64,000 nt of DNA from Salinicoccus hispanicus (lineage in GTDB: Bacteria; Bacillota; Bacilli; Staphylococcales; Salinicoccaceae), in NCBI RefSeq assembly GCF_009831115.1, contig NZ_WUUK01000004.1:124001-188000 (forward strand), in the 5' to 3' direction. Within the stretch, counting starts at the first letter, position 1. Every line of letters begins with the position of its first letter. The notes under the pieces were generated by a model, which was given only the letters and a program-made list of their open reading frames with translations, did no database searches and was not told the origin of the DNA. The translations under genes and the position numbers were made by a program. Shown here in pieces: positions 8,693 to 17,550 of the stretch.

Positions 8693-9700
8693 ATGGAACA
8701 GATAGTTGGTATCGGATTACTAGTACTTTTACTCACTTTTTTTACCGTCTTTACTTACTATGCGCCACATGGCGATAAAGCAATGGGGGCACTTGCCGCA
8801 GCCGCTATTGCCACGTTTCTGGTGGAGGCACTTCAATCCTTTGTGATCGGGGATATATTCAGTCTTGGCTTCTTTCAGGAGGCAGGCACTGAAGCAGGGC
8901 TTCTAAGCGGTGTCATAGTTGCTTTTCTTGTTGCGTTGACAATGGGCGTCAACCCGCTGAATTCTGCAATCATTGCGGTGTCTTGTGGGGGCATCGGCCT
9001 CATACCAGGCTTCTTTGCAGCATATCTCATATCTTTCGTTGTAAAGTATATGGAGCGCAACATTCCCAATGGTCTCGATTTTATCGTAGTCGTCATAGTC
9101 ATCGTGCCGATCACCCGGCTGATTGGTCTGCTGCTTACCCCGCTGGTGGATGCATCACTGCTTAATATCGGCAACATCATCGTAGTTGCAACAGAGGCCA
9201 GTCCGATTCTCATGGGTCTACTGCTCGGTGGAATCATCACTGTGGTCGGGACATCCCCTCTCAGTTCGATGGCGCTTACAGCCCTTCTCGGGCTTACAGG
9301 CATCCCGATGGCTGTCGGAAGTCTGGCAGCATTCGGCTCTGCATTCATAAACGGCACCCTGTTCCACAAGTTGAAAATAGGAAACATGAAATCTGTATTA
9401 TCAGTAGCAGTGGAACCATTATCCAAAGCAGATGTCGTTTCTGCCAACCCTATTCCGATATACATTACGAATTTCGTCGGGGGCGGACTGAGCGGCGTTG
9501 TCATCGCCTACTCAGGGCTTGTCAATGATGCACCGGGAACCGCGACACCCACAGCCGGACTGCTTGTTCTGTTCGGCTACAATCCTGCGATGCAGGTCAT
9601 CATATATGCAGTAATTGTAGCAGTGATTTCAGGTGTCATCGGTTATATCGGCAGTCACTTCTTCAGAAACTATCCTGTCAGAAATACGGATTTCGACTAG
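8693..9700 (+). CDS. PfoR-like membrane protein (PTS EIIC_2 family)
   Basis: This 335-residue, Gly/Ala/Val-rich polytopic membrane protein (about 8-10 segments) resembles the PTS_EIIC_2 family, which includes C. perfringens PfoR and staphylococcal homologues annotated as sugar PTS subunit IIC. Recognisable parts are ALTMGVNPLNSAIIAVSCGG, GTSPLSSMAL and SAFINGTLFHK. No IIA or IIB partner is nearby, and the phosphorylated cysteine domain of a PTS is absent. Transport of an unknown substrate is likely. AGAGGAG precedes the ATG. Confidence 0.75.
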   Translation: MEQIVGIGLLVLLLTFFTVFTYYAPHGDKAMGALAAAAIATFLVEALQSFVIGDIFSLGFFQEAGTEAGLLSGVIVAFLVALTMGVNPLNSAIIAVSCGGIGLIPGFFAAYLISFVVKYMERNIPNGLDFIVVVIVIVPITRLIGLLLTPLVDASLLNIGNIIVVATEASPILMGLLLGGIITVVGTSPLSSMALTALLGLTGIPMAVGSLAAFGSAFINGTLFHKLKIGNMKSVLSVAVEPLSKADVVSANPIPIYITNFVGGGLSGVVIAYSGLVNDAPGTATPTAGLLVLFGYNPAMQVIIYAVIVAVISGVIGYIGSHFFRNYPVRNTDFD

Positions 9701-9734
9701 AGTTTCAAATAGAACTGGAAACATATGAGAACTT

Positions 9735-9768
9735 GAAAAGCACATCAGCCTCTGCTGATGTGCTTTTC
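9735..9768. terminator. Bidirectional terminator, EIIC gene / MFS gene
   Basis: A perfect 15-bp stem with a CTCT loop lies between the two convergent genes. A- and T-rich stem ends make it usable on both strands. Confidence 0.88.
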
Positions 9769-9777
9769 ATATTGGAG

Positions 9778-11130
9778 CTATACATTCGATCCAGACACAC
9801 TGGACACAACTTCTTTTTGGACCTTGTCTGTCTGCTTTTCCTGGACCAGCAGCAGTGCGGTGAAACCGATCAGACTCGGGATGGCGAAGGCCATGAACGC
9901 TGTCTGGGGCGACAGGCTGGTCATGAGTACCAATCCGATCAGTATGGGAGCACAAATTGATCCGAGGCGTCCGATACCTACTGCCATGCTCAGTCCGGTG
10001 CCCCTGATGTCAGCTGGATAGAACGTGCTGATATAAGGATTGACAAGGTTCTGTGTACCGCCCGTACAGGCGCCGCCGATGGCAATCAGAACGTACAACA
10101 GCAAAGGTGTCTGTGTGACGCTCAGGGCGACGAAACTGGCAGCACCGATGAGATACATCAGGAGAAGCACGTTGCGGTGGCCAATGCGGTCTACGAGGTA
10201 GCCACCAGCCAGCGAACCGATGATCTGTCCCACTGCGAGTATCAGAATGAACGAGAGACTTGAGGCGACGCCGAAACCGGACTCCATCATGATGGTTGGA
10301 AGCCATGTGTTTAGACCATAGATCATCATAAGACAGCTGAATACCATGATCCAGAAAGCTACGGTGGTGAGGGCACGTCCTTCGCTGAACAGCTTGTTCA
10401 AAGGTACGCCCCTGCCCGCTTTGGCCGCAGATGCGAATTCGAAATGATCTGTTGCCTGATAGTCGCCTCGGGGATCGATCCGATTAAGAATGTCTGCGAC
10501 CTTATCTCCCTGATTTCTTGATAGGTGATAGGACAGTGATTCAGGAAACTGCTTCAGGAAGAACGGCAGTGATAAAAGCGGCAGAACGCCAAGCCAGTAC
10601 ATAAAGCGCCACCCGAGTGCCTCAAGCAGCACCATGCCGATGATGGAAGCAAAGATGGCCCCGAAGGAATAGCCGCAATACATGACAGCCACGATCATCG
10701 CCCGGTTCTTCTTCGGCGAATACTCGGTCATCAAGGAGATGACGACAGGCATCAGCCCACCCATGCCCATGGAAGCGATGAAGCGCATGATGATGAAAAC
10801 TGTCTCGTTCGGTGCAAATCCAGCAAGCATGTTGAAGAGGCTTATGATGAATAGACATAGCGCGAGCACTCTTTTACGTCCAATGATATCTGAAAAGGAT
10901 CCGAGGATGAATGTGCCGGCCATCATGCCGATCAGTGCATAGCTGCCGAGTGCTCCACCCTGGGCAGCACTGAGGCCGAAATCTTCGGTCATCAGCGGTA
11001 GGCCAATGCCATATAGAGCGATATCAAAGCCGTCGAAAGAGATTGCAAAGAAACACCATATGAACACAAGCAGATGGAACTTGTTGAAGCGGCTGTCATC
11101 GATGACTGTTTCCAGTTGGACTGTGCGCAT
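9778..11130 (-). CDS. MFS transporter, aromatic acid:H+ symporter type
   Basis: This 450-residue protein has twelve predicted transmembrane segments. The FDGFDIALYGIGLPLM stretch in TM1 is the DGxD motif of the aromatic-acid:proton symporter (PcaK/BenK) group, and the loop 2-3 motif GSFSDIIGRKRV is typical of the superfamily. It probably imports a small organic acid; niacin-type substrates are also known in this group. It follows the MetE-like gene by 22 bp in the same direction and is probably cotranscribed. GGGAGGAAAGCA precedes the ATG. Confidence 0.85.
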   Translation of the reverse strand: MRTVQLETVIDDSRFNKFHLLVFIWCFFAISFDGFDIALYGIGLPLMTEDFGLSAAQGGALGSYALIGMMAGTFILGSFSDIIGRKRVLALCLFIISLFNMLAGFAPNETVFIIMRFIASMGMGGLMPVVISLMTEYSPKKNRAMIVAVMYCGYSFGAIFASIIGMVLLEALGWRFMYWLGVLPLLSLPFFLKQFPESLSYHLSRNQGDKVADILNRIDPRGDYQATDHFEFASAAKAGRGVPLNKLFSEGRALTTVAFWIMVFSCLMMIYGLNTWLPTIMMESGFGVASSLSFILILAVGQIIGSLAGGYLVDRIGHRNVLLLMYLIGAASFVALSVTQTPLLLYVLIAIGGACTGGTQNLVNPYISTFYPADIRGTGLSMAVGIGRLGSICAPILIGLVLMTSLSPQTAFMAFAIPSLIGFTALLLVQEKQTDKVQKEVVSSVSGSNV

Positions 11131-11152
11131 TGCTTTCCTCCCTATTATCTAT

Positions 11153-12256
11153 TCAGGACCAGATGTCCTGTGCAATTTCCACTACATGCTGGAGTTTTTT
11201 CCATTGTTCTTCCTCGCTTAGCAGATTTCCTTCCTCAGTAGATGCAAAGCCACATTGAGGGCTGAGCGCCAGCTGCTCCAGAGGAACATATTGTGTCGCT
11301 TCTTCAACTCTTTTCTTTATTTCATCCTTGTTCTCGAGATCTCCATGCTTTGAAGTGATGAGGCCGAGTACAATGGTGAGATCATCACGATTGACATGAC
11401 GCAGTGGTCTGAAGTCGCCTGCACGGTCACTGTCATATTCAAGGAAGAACGCATCGATATTGAGCTTGCCGAAAATCTCTTTTGCCACCGGTTCATAACC
11501 GCCGGAGGAAATCCATGTAGAACGGAAGTTGCCGCGGCAGATGTGCATTGTAATCTTAAGGTCTTCCGGTCGATTAGCAACAGCCTTATTCAAAGTTTCA
11601 AGATATTTCTGCACAAGATGGTCCGGATCTAGGCCCTTACTTTTCAACTGGGCTTTCTGTTCTTCTGAGCAGAGGTACGCCCATGATGTATCATCGAGCT
11701 GCAGATAGCGGCAGCCTGCTTCATAGAATGCGTTCAAGGCTTTCTCATAAGCTTTTGCCAGATCATCGAAAAATACATCTTCATCCGGATAGATGGCTGG
11801 ATCGATTTCTCCACGGAAGTGCAGCATGCTCGGGCTTGGAATCGTAAATTTTGCATTATGGTCTCCTGCCTGCTTGGATACATACTTCAGGTCCTCAAGC
11901 ATCGGGTGATCGTCGAAGTCGAGTTTACCTGTCACTTTGATGGCTCTTGATTTAGTCGTTTTCTCCTTGAAAGCAATGCCTTCACCGGACCAGTAGCCTT
12001 CTACGCCGGTAAGACCTTCAAGAAAGTCGAAGTGCCACCATGAACGGCGCAGTTCTCCATCTGTGACAGCTTCCAGTCCGAGAGACTTCTGCTTTTCGAT
12101 GATTCTGCTGATCTCTTCATTTTCAACTTGTGTCAGTGCTTCTTTGCTGATACCACCTTCCGAAAACTGTTTTCTTGCTTCTTTGAGCCTCTCGGGACGC
12201 AGCAGGCTCCCCACGTGATCTGCTCTATATACTTTCTTTATATTCAATGTATTCAT
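11153..12256 (-). CDS. MetE C-terminal-domain-like methyltransferase (YxjG/YxjH type)
   Basis: The 367-residue protein corresponds to the catalytic half of cobalamin-independent methionine synthase, as in B. subtilis YxjG and YxjH. Zinc/homocysteine-site residues are all recognisable: His and Cys in ITMHICRGN, Glu in FFLEYD, and Cys in SPQCGF. It likely transfers a methyl group to homocysteine; the donor in these short proteins is uncertain. The start YRADHVGSLLRP is typical of the family. Its divergent LysR neighbour and cotranscribed MFS gene suggest use of an imported methyl donor or acid (inference). Confidence 0.88.
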   Translation of the reverse strand: MNTLNIKKVYRADHVGSLLRPERLKEARKQFSEGGISKEALTQVENEEISRIIEKQKSLGLEAVTDGELRRSWWHFDFLEGLTGVEGYWSGEGIAFKEKTTKSRAIKVTGKLDFDDHPMLEDLKYVSKQAGDHNAKFTIPSPSMLHFRGEIDPAIYPDEDVFFDDLAKAYEKALNAFYEAGCRYLQLDDTSWAYLCSEEQKAQLKSKGLDPDHLVQKYLETLNKAVANRPEDLKITMHICRGNFRSTWISSGGYEPVAKEIFGKLNIDAFFLEYDSDRAGDFRPLRHVNRDDLTIVLGLITSKHGDLENKDEIKKRVEEATQYVPLEQLALSPQCGFASTEEGNLLSEEEQWKKLQHVVEIAQDIWS

Positions 12257-12333
12257 GCAATCCCTCTTTCAAAATGATATTGTATAAATCCTATCATGCA
12301 TATAAGATATAGTGTAACGGTTAAATATTATAG

Positions 12334-12354
12334 TTGGCTATGCCTATTGGCTAT
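12334..12354. promoter_or_regulatory. Direct repeats in the metE-like / lysR intergenic region
   Basis: TTGGCTAT occurs at 12334-12341 and 12347-12354, 13 bp apart, in the 114-bp divergent intergenic region. It is a candidate binding site for the adjacent LysR regulator. Confidence 0.4.
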
Positions 12355-12370
12355 AACAAAGGAGGATGTC

Positions 12371-13279
12371 ATGAAACTTCAGCAGCTGAAATACTTTATA
12401 GAAGTCGTATTGAGCGGGTCCATCAATGAGGCGGCCAGAAGGTTGTATATATCTCAACCTACACTATCAAAAGCAATTAAGGAACTGGAGAATGAGCTTG
12501 GAATCGTGCTCTTTATAAGAACATCCACAGGAATTTCCCTATCACGTGATGGGGCGGAGTTTCTGAGCTATGCCCGTCAGATCAATGAACAGGTGGAGCT
12601 GATGGATCGACGTTATTTCAATGCTGAACCTTCACAGCAGCTGTTCTCCGTATCATCCCAGCACTATTCCTTTGTGGTGGATGCTTTTGTTGATATGATC
12701 CGCAAATATGGAGGGGATAAATACCAGTTTGCCATCCGGGAAACAAGAACTTATGAAATCATAGATGATGTCAAAGATCTGACAAGTGAAATTGGTGTGC
12801 TCTATATCAGTGCCTTTAATGAAAAGGTACTGCTTCAGCTGATCAGTGAGAAAGGACTGGAGTTCACTGAGCTCTTTGAAGCGAACCCTCATGTGTTCAT
12901 CAGCAGAAGCAATCCATTGGCTAAAAAGAAGTCAGTGACTCTTGAGGATCTCGAGCCATATCCAAGACTTGCCTTTGAACAGGGGGAATTCAATTCCTTC
13001 TACTACTCGGAAGAGATTTTCAGTACGATCCAAAGTCTCAAAAGCATACAGGTCAGTGATCGGGCAACTTTATTCAATCTGCTCATCGGTCTTGACGGCT
13101 ACACCATTTCAACAGGAATACTCAGTGAAGATCTCGACAGCTCAGAGATCATCCAGGTACCACTGGAAGTGGAAGATACGATCAAGGTAGGCTGGGTAGT
13201 CAATAAGAAGGTCGAACTCAGTCGCATGGCACGTCTTTATCTTGAGGAACTGAGGGATAGGACCTGGAATATGCGATGA
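12371..13279 (+). CDS. LysR-family transcriptional regulator
   Basis: The 302-residue protein begins MKLQQLKYFIEVVLSGSINE, with a LysR winged HTH (AARRLYISQPTLSKAIKELE) followed by a substrate-binding-like effector domain. AAAGGAGG at 12358-12365 sets the ATG at 12371; the open frame extends 25 codons further upstream without another ribosome site. It is divergent from the metE-like/MFS operon, which it likely controls in the usual LysR arrangement. The effector is unknown. Confidence 0.9.
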   Translation: MKLQQLKYFIEVVLSGSINEAARRLYISQPTLSKAIKELENELGIVLFIRTSTGISLSRDGAEFLSYARQINEQVELMDRRYFNAEPSQQLFSVSSQHYSFVVDAFVDMIRKYGGDKYQFAIRETRTYEIIDDVKDLTSEIGVLYISAFNEKVLLQLISEKGLEFTELFEANPHVFISRSNPLAKKKSVTLEDLEPYPRLAFEQGEFNSFYYSEEIFSTIQSLKSIQVSDRATLFNLLIGLDGYTISTGILSEDLDSSEIIQVPLEVEDTIKVGWVVNKKVELSRMARLYLEELRDRTWNMR

Positions 13280-13379
13280 TGTTTCACGGGAAACCATTTG
13301 ATACAGAACTTATGTTTGTATGGTAGAATGGAAGCAAATGTTCGTATAATAATTACTGCAGTGGAAAGGGATATGTAAT

Positions 13380-14045
13380 ATGAAAGTGGCTTTGTTTGAT
13401 TTTGACGGCACCTTATATCCGTATGAGACATTTAATGTTCTGATGGAACGTCTGAAACGCCATCCCAGATACAAAAAAAACTACAGCCGGTTCGTACGCA
13501 GGTTTGCGCCCGTCTATTTTGCATACAAAATGAAGATGATCAAAAAATCGAGGATGCAGAGTAAAGCAATGGAATACTACCTCCTCTCCTTCAAAAAGAA
13601 TACACGGAGCGAAATTGAGGCTTTCTTCAAGGAAGTTGCCGGCGAGATGATTGAGGATCTGAGAGCACCGTTGATCGGGAAAATGAAGCAGCTGAAGCAG
13701 GAAAACTATTATATAATGCTGATATCAGGCGCCTTCATTCCCTTGCTTGAAGCAGTATTCAAAGGGTTTGATATAGATTGCATCGTCGGCTCGGAAATAA
13801 GGTATAAGGGCGAGAAGATCGATTATAAATCACGCTTTGAACGTGTATATGCCGATCGGAAAATCGATATCATCAGGCGTCATTTTGCAGATAAACAGGT
13901 GGATTGGAAGAACAGTGAGGCATATAGCGACAGTTATACAGATCTGAAAATGCTCGAACTGGTCGGCAGACCTGTAGCAGTAAAGCCCGATGAAAGACTG
14001 AAGGCTGTCGCTGCCAGAAACCAATGGCAGATCCATACCGACTAG
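13380..14045 (+). CDS. HAD-family phosphatase (SerB-like IB subclass)
   Basis: The 221-residue cytosolic protein has motif I DFDGTLY (nucleophile D7, general acid D9), motif II in LISGAF, and motif IV in YSDSYTDLKML. This is the pattern of HAD-IB hydrolases, which include phosphoserine phosphatases and sugar- or lipid-phosphate phosphatases. The basic insert between motifs I and II (RYKKNYSRFVRRF) suggests a polar or membrane-proximal substrate. The substrate cannot be named. GTGGAAAGGGAT precedes the ATG. Confidence 0.85.
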   Translation: MKVALFDFDGTLYPYETFNVLMERLKRHPRYKKNYSRFVRRFAPVYFAYKMKMIKKSRMQSKAMEYYLLSFKKNTRSEIEAFFKEVAGEMIEDLRAPLIGKMKQLKQENYYIMLISGAFIPLLEAVFKGFDIDCIVGSEIRYKGEKIDYKSRFERVYADRKIDIIRRHFADKQVDWKNSEAYSDSYTDLKMLELVGRPVAVKPDERLKAVAARNQWQIHTD

Positions 14046-14118
14046 GTTGAATATTGGTCACCGGGTATGATGACGTGATACGATGAGATGGCAAATCAGA
14101 TTAATGGAGTGTGATAGA

Positions 14119-14448
14119 ATGAGTTTGATTGATATAGATACAAATGAATTGTACCCAACAGAAAAACTGGGTCCCTCAATAGAAGGCACTATCATCTATA
14201 AGGTAGGCGATCAGACCCACTTCAAAGGTGCTTACATCACTACAAATGAGCGTATGATCATGAATGTGGATATGAATGGTGAACCATATAGACGCTTCTT
14301 CAGCTACCAGGATATACTGCAGGCGACCATCGAAAACAATACGCTTTTCATCGAGTTTCCTCAAGGTATGGGAAAAGTGGCAATGATTGATGTTGTACAA
14401 GGTGATGTTGATGCATTCATCGAGTATGTAAATGACAAAGTGAAATAA
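14119..14448 (+). CDS. Conserved-looking small cytosolic protein, unknown function
   Basis: This 109-residue protein begins MSLIDIDTNELYPTEKLG. It has no signal peptide or transmembrane segment and alternates strands in a way that suggests a beta-rich PH-like fold. I do not recognise the family. The ATG at 14119 is favoured by a GGAG ten bases upstream; the open frame begins 12 codons earlier. It lies 73 bp after the HAD gene and ends in a strong terminator. Confidence 0.65.
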   Translation: MSLIDIDTNELYPTEKLGPSIEGTIIYKVGDQTHFKGAYITTNERMIMNVDMNGEPYRRFFSYQDILQATIENNTLFIEFPQGMGKVAMIDVVQGDVDAFIEYVNDKVK

Positions 14449-14454
14449 GTGGTA

Positions 14455-14487
14455 AAAGACTCCGGGAGACTATTTTCCGGAGTCTTT
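14455..14487. terminator. Bidirectional terminator between convergent genes
   Basis: An 11-bp stem (14455-14465 / 14477-14487) has T-runs on both sides. The stop codon of the convergent small membrane protein lies in its loop. Confidence 0.85.
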
Positions 14488-14652
14488 TTCATGATTGGAT
14501 TTTCTGTTCTTATATCTATCATATAGATGTCTGGCAAACATGATAAGGAGATATATGAAGATACCTCCAAGCGCATTCGCCGGATCTGTGATCAGAATAA
14601 GAAAAAGGAAGAGCATTATCGGAGTGACGATAAACAAGGAAATGTACTTCAT
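14470..14652 (-). CDS. Small membrane protein of 60 residues
   Basis: The product MKYISLFIVTPIMLFLFLIL... has two closely spaced hydrophobic segments (about residues 4-22 and 28-42) and a basic tail ending RKSNHEKDSGK. GAAGGAG six bases before the ATG supports translation. Its 3' end lies inside the shared bidirectional terminator. I do not recognise a family or function. Confidence 0.6.
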   Translation of the reverse strand: MKYISLFIVTPIMLFLFLILITDPANALGGIFIYLLIMFARHLYDRYKNRKSNHEKDSGK

Positions 14653-14718
14653 GAAGAACTCCTTCGGATTAGTAGTATGTCACATTATATCATGTGTATA
14701 TGAGAGTCTTGAAACCCT

Positions 14719-14746
14719 TTTACATATTTATAAAAAAGAGTATAAT
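14719..14746 (+). promoter_or_regulatory. Sigma-A promoter of mqo
   Basis: TTTACA (14719-14724) and TATAAT (14741-14746) are 16 bp apart. The mRNA leader would be about 150 nt; it includes GGATGC (14828-14833) paired with GCATCC (14864-14869). Confidence 0.6.
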
Positions 14747-14906
14747 TAACAGATAATAACCAATAGTTTTACAACTGATCATTCATTATATACCATCTCA
14801 CGTTTGAGTGGGAGTATCAATGAAACAGGATGCACCTGGCATACTTATATCACTCGACTGGGGGCATCCATATATTTGAATTTTGATAAGGGGTCTTGAA
14901 GTTATT

Positions 14907-16415
14907 ATGAAAAGTGTAATGAATAATACCGACGTCATTCTTATTGGAAGCGGAATCATGAGTGCTACACTGGGAACGCTTCTTAAGGAAATCAAGCCGG
15001 AATGGAACATTGAAGTATTTGAAAAACTCGAAGCAACGGCACAGGAGAGCTCGGATGCATGGAATAATGCAGGAACAGGTCACTCTGCCTTATGCGAACT
15101 GAACTATACACCTGAAAAAGCCGATGGTTCTCTGGATATTACGAAAGCAGTCCACATCAATGAACAGTTCCAGCTATCCAAGCAGTTCTGGTCTCATCTT
15201 GTTGAGAAAAAGATGCTCGAGAAGCCAGAGGATTTCATCATGCCTGTGCCTCATCTCAGTTTCGTAGAAGGCAGAAAAAATGTCGATTTTCTACAAAAAC
15301 GTGTGAAAGCGCTGACTGCAAGTCCATTATTCGAAGGTATGGAGTTCACCGATGATATTAAAACGCTAAAAGAATGGATCCCTCTGATGATGCAGGATCG
15401 AAATACTGACGAACCGATTGCTGCAACACGTATTGAAACGGGTACGGACATCAATTTTGGTAATCTGACACGCAAGCTCTTCTCTCTTCTTGAAGACAAA
15501 GGAGTATCGCTTAATCTTGGTCATGAAGTGGAAGATATCCGTAGGACTGAAGGTGGAGAGTGGCAGGTCAGAGTAAAGAACCTGAAAACTGGGGGGACTG
15601 AATACCATACATCGAAATTCATCTTTATTGGTGCGGGAGGCGGCAGTCTGCCCCTGCTTCAGAAGACGGGCATACCCGAGTCCAAAAAGATTGGCGGTTT
15701 CCCCGTGAGCGGCATGTTCATGGTCTGCCAGAATCCAGAAGTTGTAGAAAAGCATAATGCGAAAGTATATGGCAAAGCCAAGGTTGGTGCTCCACCGATG
15801 TCTGTACCCCACCTGGATACACGTTATATTGATGGAAAGAAGACACTGCTGTTTGGACCATTTGCAGGATTCTCACCAAAATTCCTGAAGACGGGCTCAT
15901 ACTTCGATCTGATCGGCTCAGTTAAACCGAATAATATGTTTACAATGCTTTCAGCTGGAGCGAAAGAGATGGGATTAACAAAATATCTCATTCAGCAGGT
16001 AATGCAGTCGAACGAAGAAAAAATGAATGATCTGAGGGCGTTCATCCCTTCCGCCCAAAGTGAAGATTGGGATATTGTAGTGGCTGGCCAACGTGTCCAA
16101 GTCATTAAGGATACAGAAAAAGGAGGCAAAGGTACACTTCAGTTCGGTACGGAAGTTGTTACCTCAGAAGATGGCTCTATTGCAGCTCTGCTTGGTGCCT
16201 CTCCTGGGGCCTCTGTGTCCGTAGATGTTATGCTCGATGTCATGAAACGCTGCTTCCCCGAGGAATTCCCTGAATGGGAAGATAAGATCAAAGAAATGAT
16301 ACCTTCCTATGGCATAAATCTTTCGGAACAGCCTGAGGAGTTTAAAAAGATACACGAGACAGTGTCTGAAAAACTGAACTTGAAACCTCAGGAGGAAGGC
16401 GCACTGCTCAGTTAA
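14907..16415 (+). CDS. mqo: Malate:quinone oxidoreductase
   Basis: The 502-residue FAD-dependent peripheral membrane enzyme oxidises L-malate to oxaloacetate and reduces the quinone pool. Family features are the N-terminal [15 protein letters not shown] dinucleotide fold, [40 protein letters not shown] and the C-terminal [16 protein letters not shown]. Length matches Mqo (about 490-500). Staphylococci have two paralogues, one reported as a lactate:quinone oxidoreductase, so lactate is a possible alternative substrate. The ATG at 14907 is preferred; another in-frame ATG lies at 14919. Confidence 0.92.
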   Translation: MKSVMNNTDVILIGSGIMSATLGTLLKEIKPEWNIEVFEKLEATAQESSDAWNNAGTGHSALCELNYTPEKADGSLDITKAVHINEQFQLSKQFWSHLVEKKMLEKPEDFIMPVPHLSFVEGRKNVDFLQKRVKALTASPLFEGMEFTDDIKTLKEWIPLMMQDRNTDEPIAATRIETGTDINFGNLTRKLFSLLEDKGVSLNLGHEVEDIRRTEGGEWQVRVKNLKTGGTEYHTSKFIFIGAGGGSLPLLQKTGIPESKKIGGFPVSGMFMVCQNPEVVEKHNAKVYGKAKVGAPPMSVPHLDTRYIDGKKTLLFGPFAGFSPKFLKTGSYFDLIGSVKPNNMFTMLSAGAKEMGLTKYLIQQVMQSNEEKMNDLRAFIPSAQSEDWDIVVAGQRVQVIKDTEKGGKGTLQFGTEVVTSEDGSIAALLGASPGASVSVDVMLDVMKRCFPEEFPEWEDKIKEMIPSYGINLSEQPEEFKKIHETVSEKLNLKPQEEGALLS

Positions 16416-16453
16416 AAAATATCCTGCAATGGAAGACATTGCAGGATATTTTT
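16414..16453. terminator. Terminator after mqo, probably bidirectional
   Basis: A long AT-flanked stem (about 17 bp with a 5-nt loop) has A-run and T-run ends. The convergent DUF1129 gene ends about 60 bp further on. Confidence 0.85.
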
Positions 16454-16514
16454 ATATCAATACATGGATTGTACGGAAGTAATTGTTTATTTATAACGCC
16501 GAATGTTATAGATT

Positions 16515-17207
16515 TTAATAACGGTATGCGTTATTTCTTCTCTTGAAAACCACGATTCCAGCTATTATGAACGCTACACCCAGCAATATAATCAGAAACA
16601 TGTTGATTTCCAGCGATGGTCCTATATCGATGGAAGACACGAGATAACTAAAGATGATATAGATTAGAAAAAGCCCTACACCCACGAGGAGGTATAAGCC
16701 GTACTCTTTCCAGAAGGACCAGCGTCTGAAAGCAATCTGGCGGTACACATAAAATATGAGATATATGAAAGCCACTCCAAACCCAGCAGTAATGATCATT
16801 TCCGTTATGAATGAAGGCACCCTTATAGTGGTTGTGAAAGGGGCGCTGTCAATTAGTCGGAAAAGCATTTCGATTGTGTAGTCGAATAGGAGGTTCACTC
16901 CTACAAGTATTATTGCGAGAATTCCTGCAAACTTGAGCACATTTCTCTTGGGCAGTCCTTCAATCAGATCATCTGCGAAAGCTTTATGATCACTACCAGT
17001 TACTGCTTCTATTCCCTTGCCTTCCCTTTGGGCCTGTATGATCTGCTTCAAAAATCTATTGACTGCTGCTTCCGTTTCCTGGTCTCGGGCAATAGTATTT
17101 ACCCGAATATATGCAAGAATCTCCTCATATGCTTTCTTATAGCGTGGATCCATTTTTTCACGCAACCTATAATTCTCCTTACGTAGATCTCTTCCTGGTT
17201 CCGACAT
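16515..17207 (-). CDS. DUF1129-family membrane protein
   Basis: The 230-residue protein has a soluble helical N-terminal region (residues 1-90) with the DUF1129 pattern: KAYEEILAYIR, FLKQIIQAQREGKG, and GSDHKAFADDLIEG. Four or five transmembrane segments follow and the basic tail FKRRNNAYRY closes it. The function is unknown. The small membrane protein gene upstream (17247-17408) is 39 bp away on the same strand, so the two are probably cotranscribed. Confidence 0.75.
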   Translation of the reverse strand: MSEPGRDLRKENYRLREKMDPRYKKAYEEILAYIRVNTIARDQETEAAVNRFLKQIIQAQREGKGIEAVTGSDHKAFADDLIEGLPKRNVLKFAGILAIILVGVNLLFDYTIEMLFRLIDSAPFTTTIRVPSFITEMIITAGFGVAFIYLIFYVYRQIAFRRWSFWKEYGLYLLVGVGLFLIYIIFSYLVSSIDIGPSLEINMFLIILLGVAFIIAGIVVFKRRNNAYRY

Positions 17208-17246
17208 ACTTATACCCCTTCCTTCATGTTATATGATGCCTGAGAG

Positions 17247-17408
17247 CTACTGGGTAGCCCTCCGTCTTCGGATGATGAAGAGTGTGGTAAAAATAACGTC
17301 GATGATGAACAGTGCGACAATGGCGTTAATTAAGCTGCCAGTAATCAGATATACACTGATAAATCCTAGTATGGGCATGATGAGAAATAGAAGGAAAAAA
17401 ATATTCAT
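17247..17408 (-). CDS. Small hydrophobic protein of 53 residues
   Basis: The open frame encodes MNIFFLLFLIMPILGFISVY followed by a second hydrophobic segment and the basic end IIRRRRATQ. GAAAGGG eight bases before the ATG supports translation; an in-frame ATG six codons upstream is less well placed. Two transmembrane helices are predicted. It precedes the DUF1129 gene in the same direction. The function is unknown. Confidence 0.6.
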   Translation of the reverse strand: MNIFFLLFLIMPILGFISVYLITGSLINAIVALFIIDVIFTTLFIIRRRRATQ

Positions 17409-17550
17409 GAATACAGCCCTTTCCATAATAATGTAAGATCAAGGCGCTCATTTGAGGATTATTATATCATTTGGAAGGTTTTATACAAATCATAAACAGT
17501 TGTGCAACAATACATGCTAAGATATTCAGTAAAGCTGAGGAGGCTGATCT

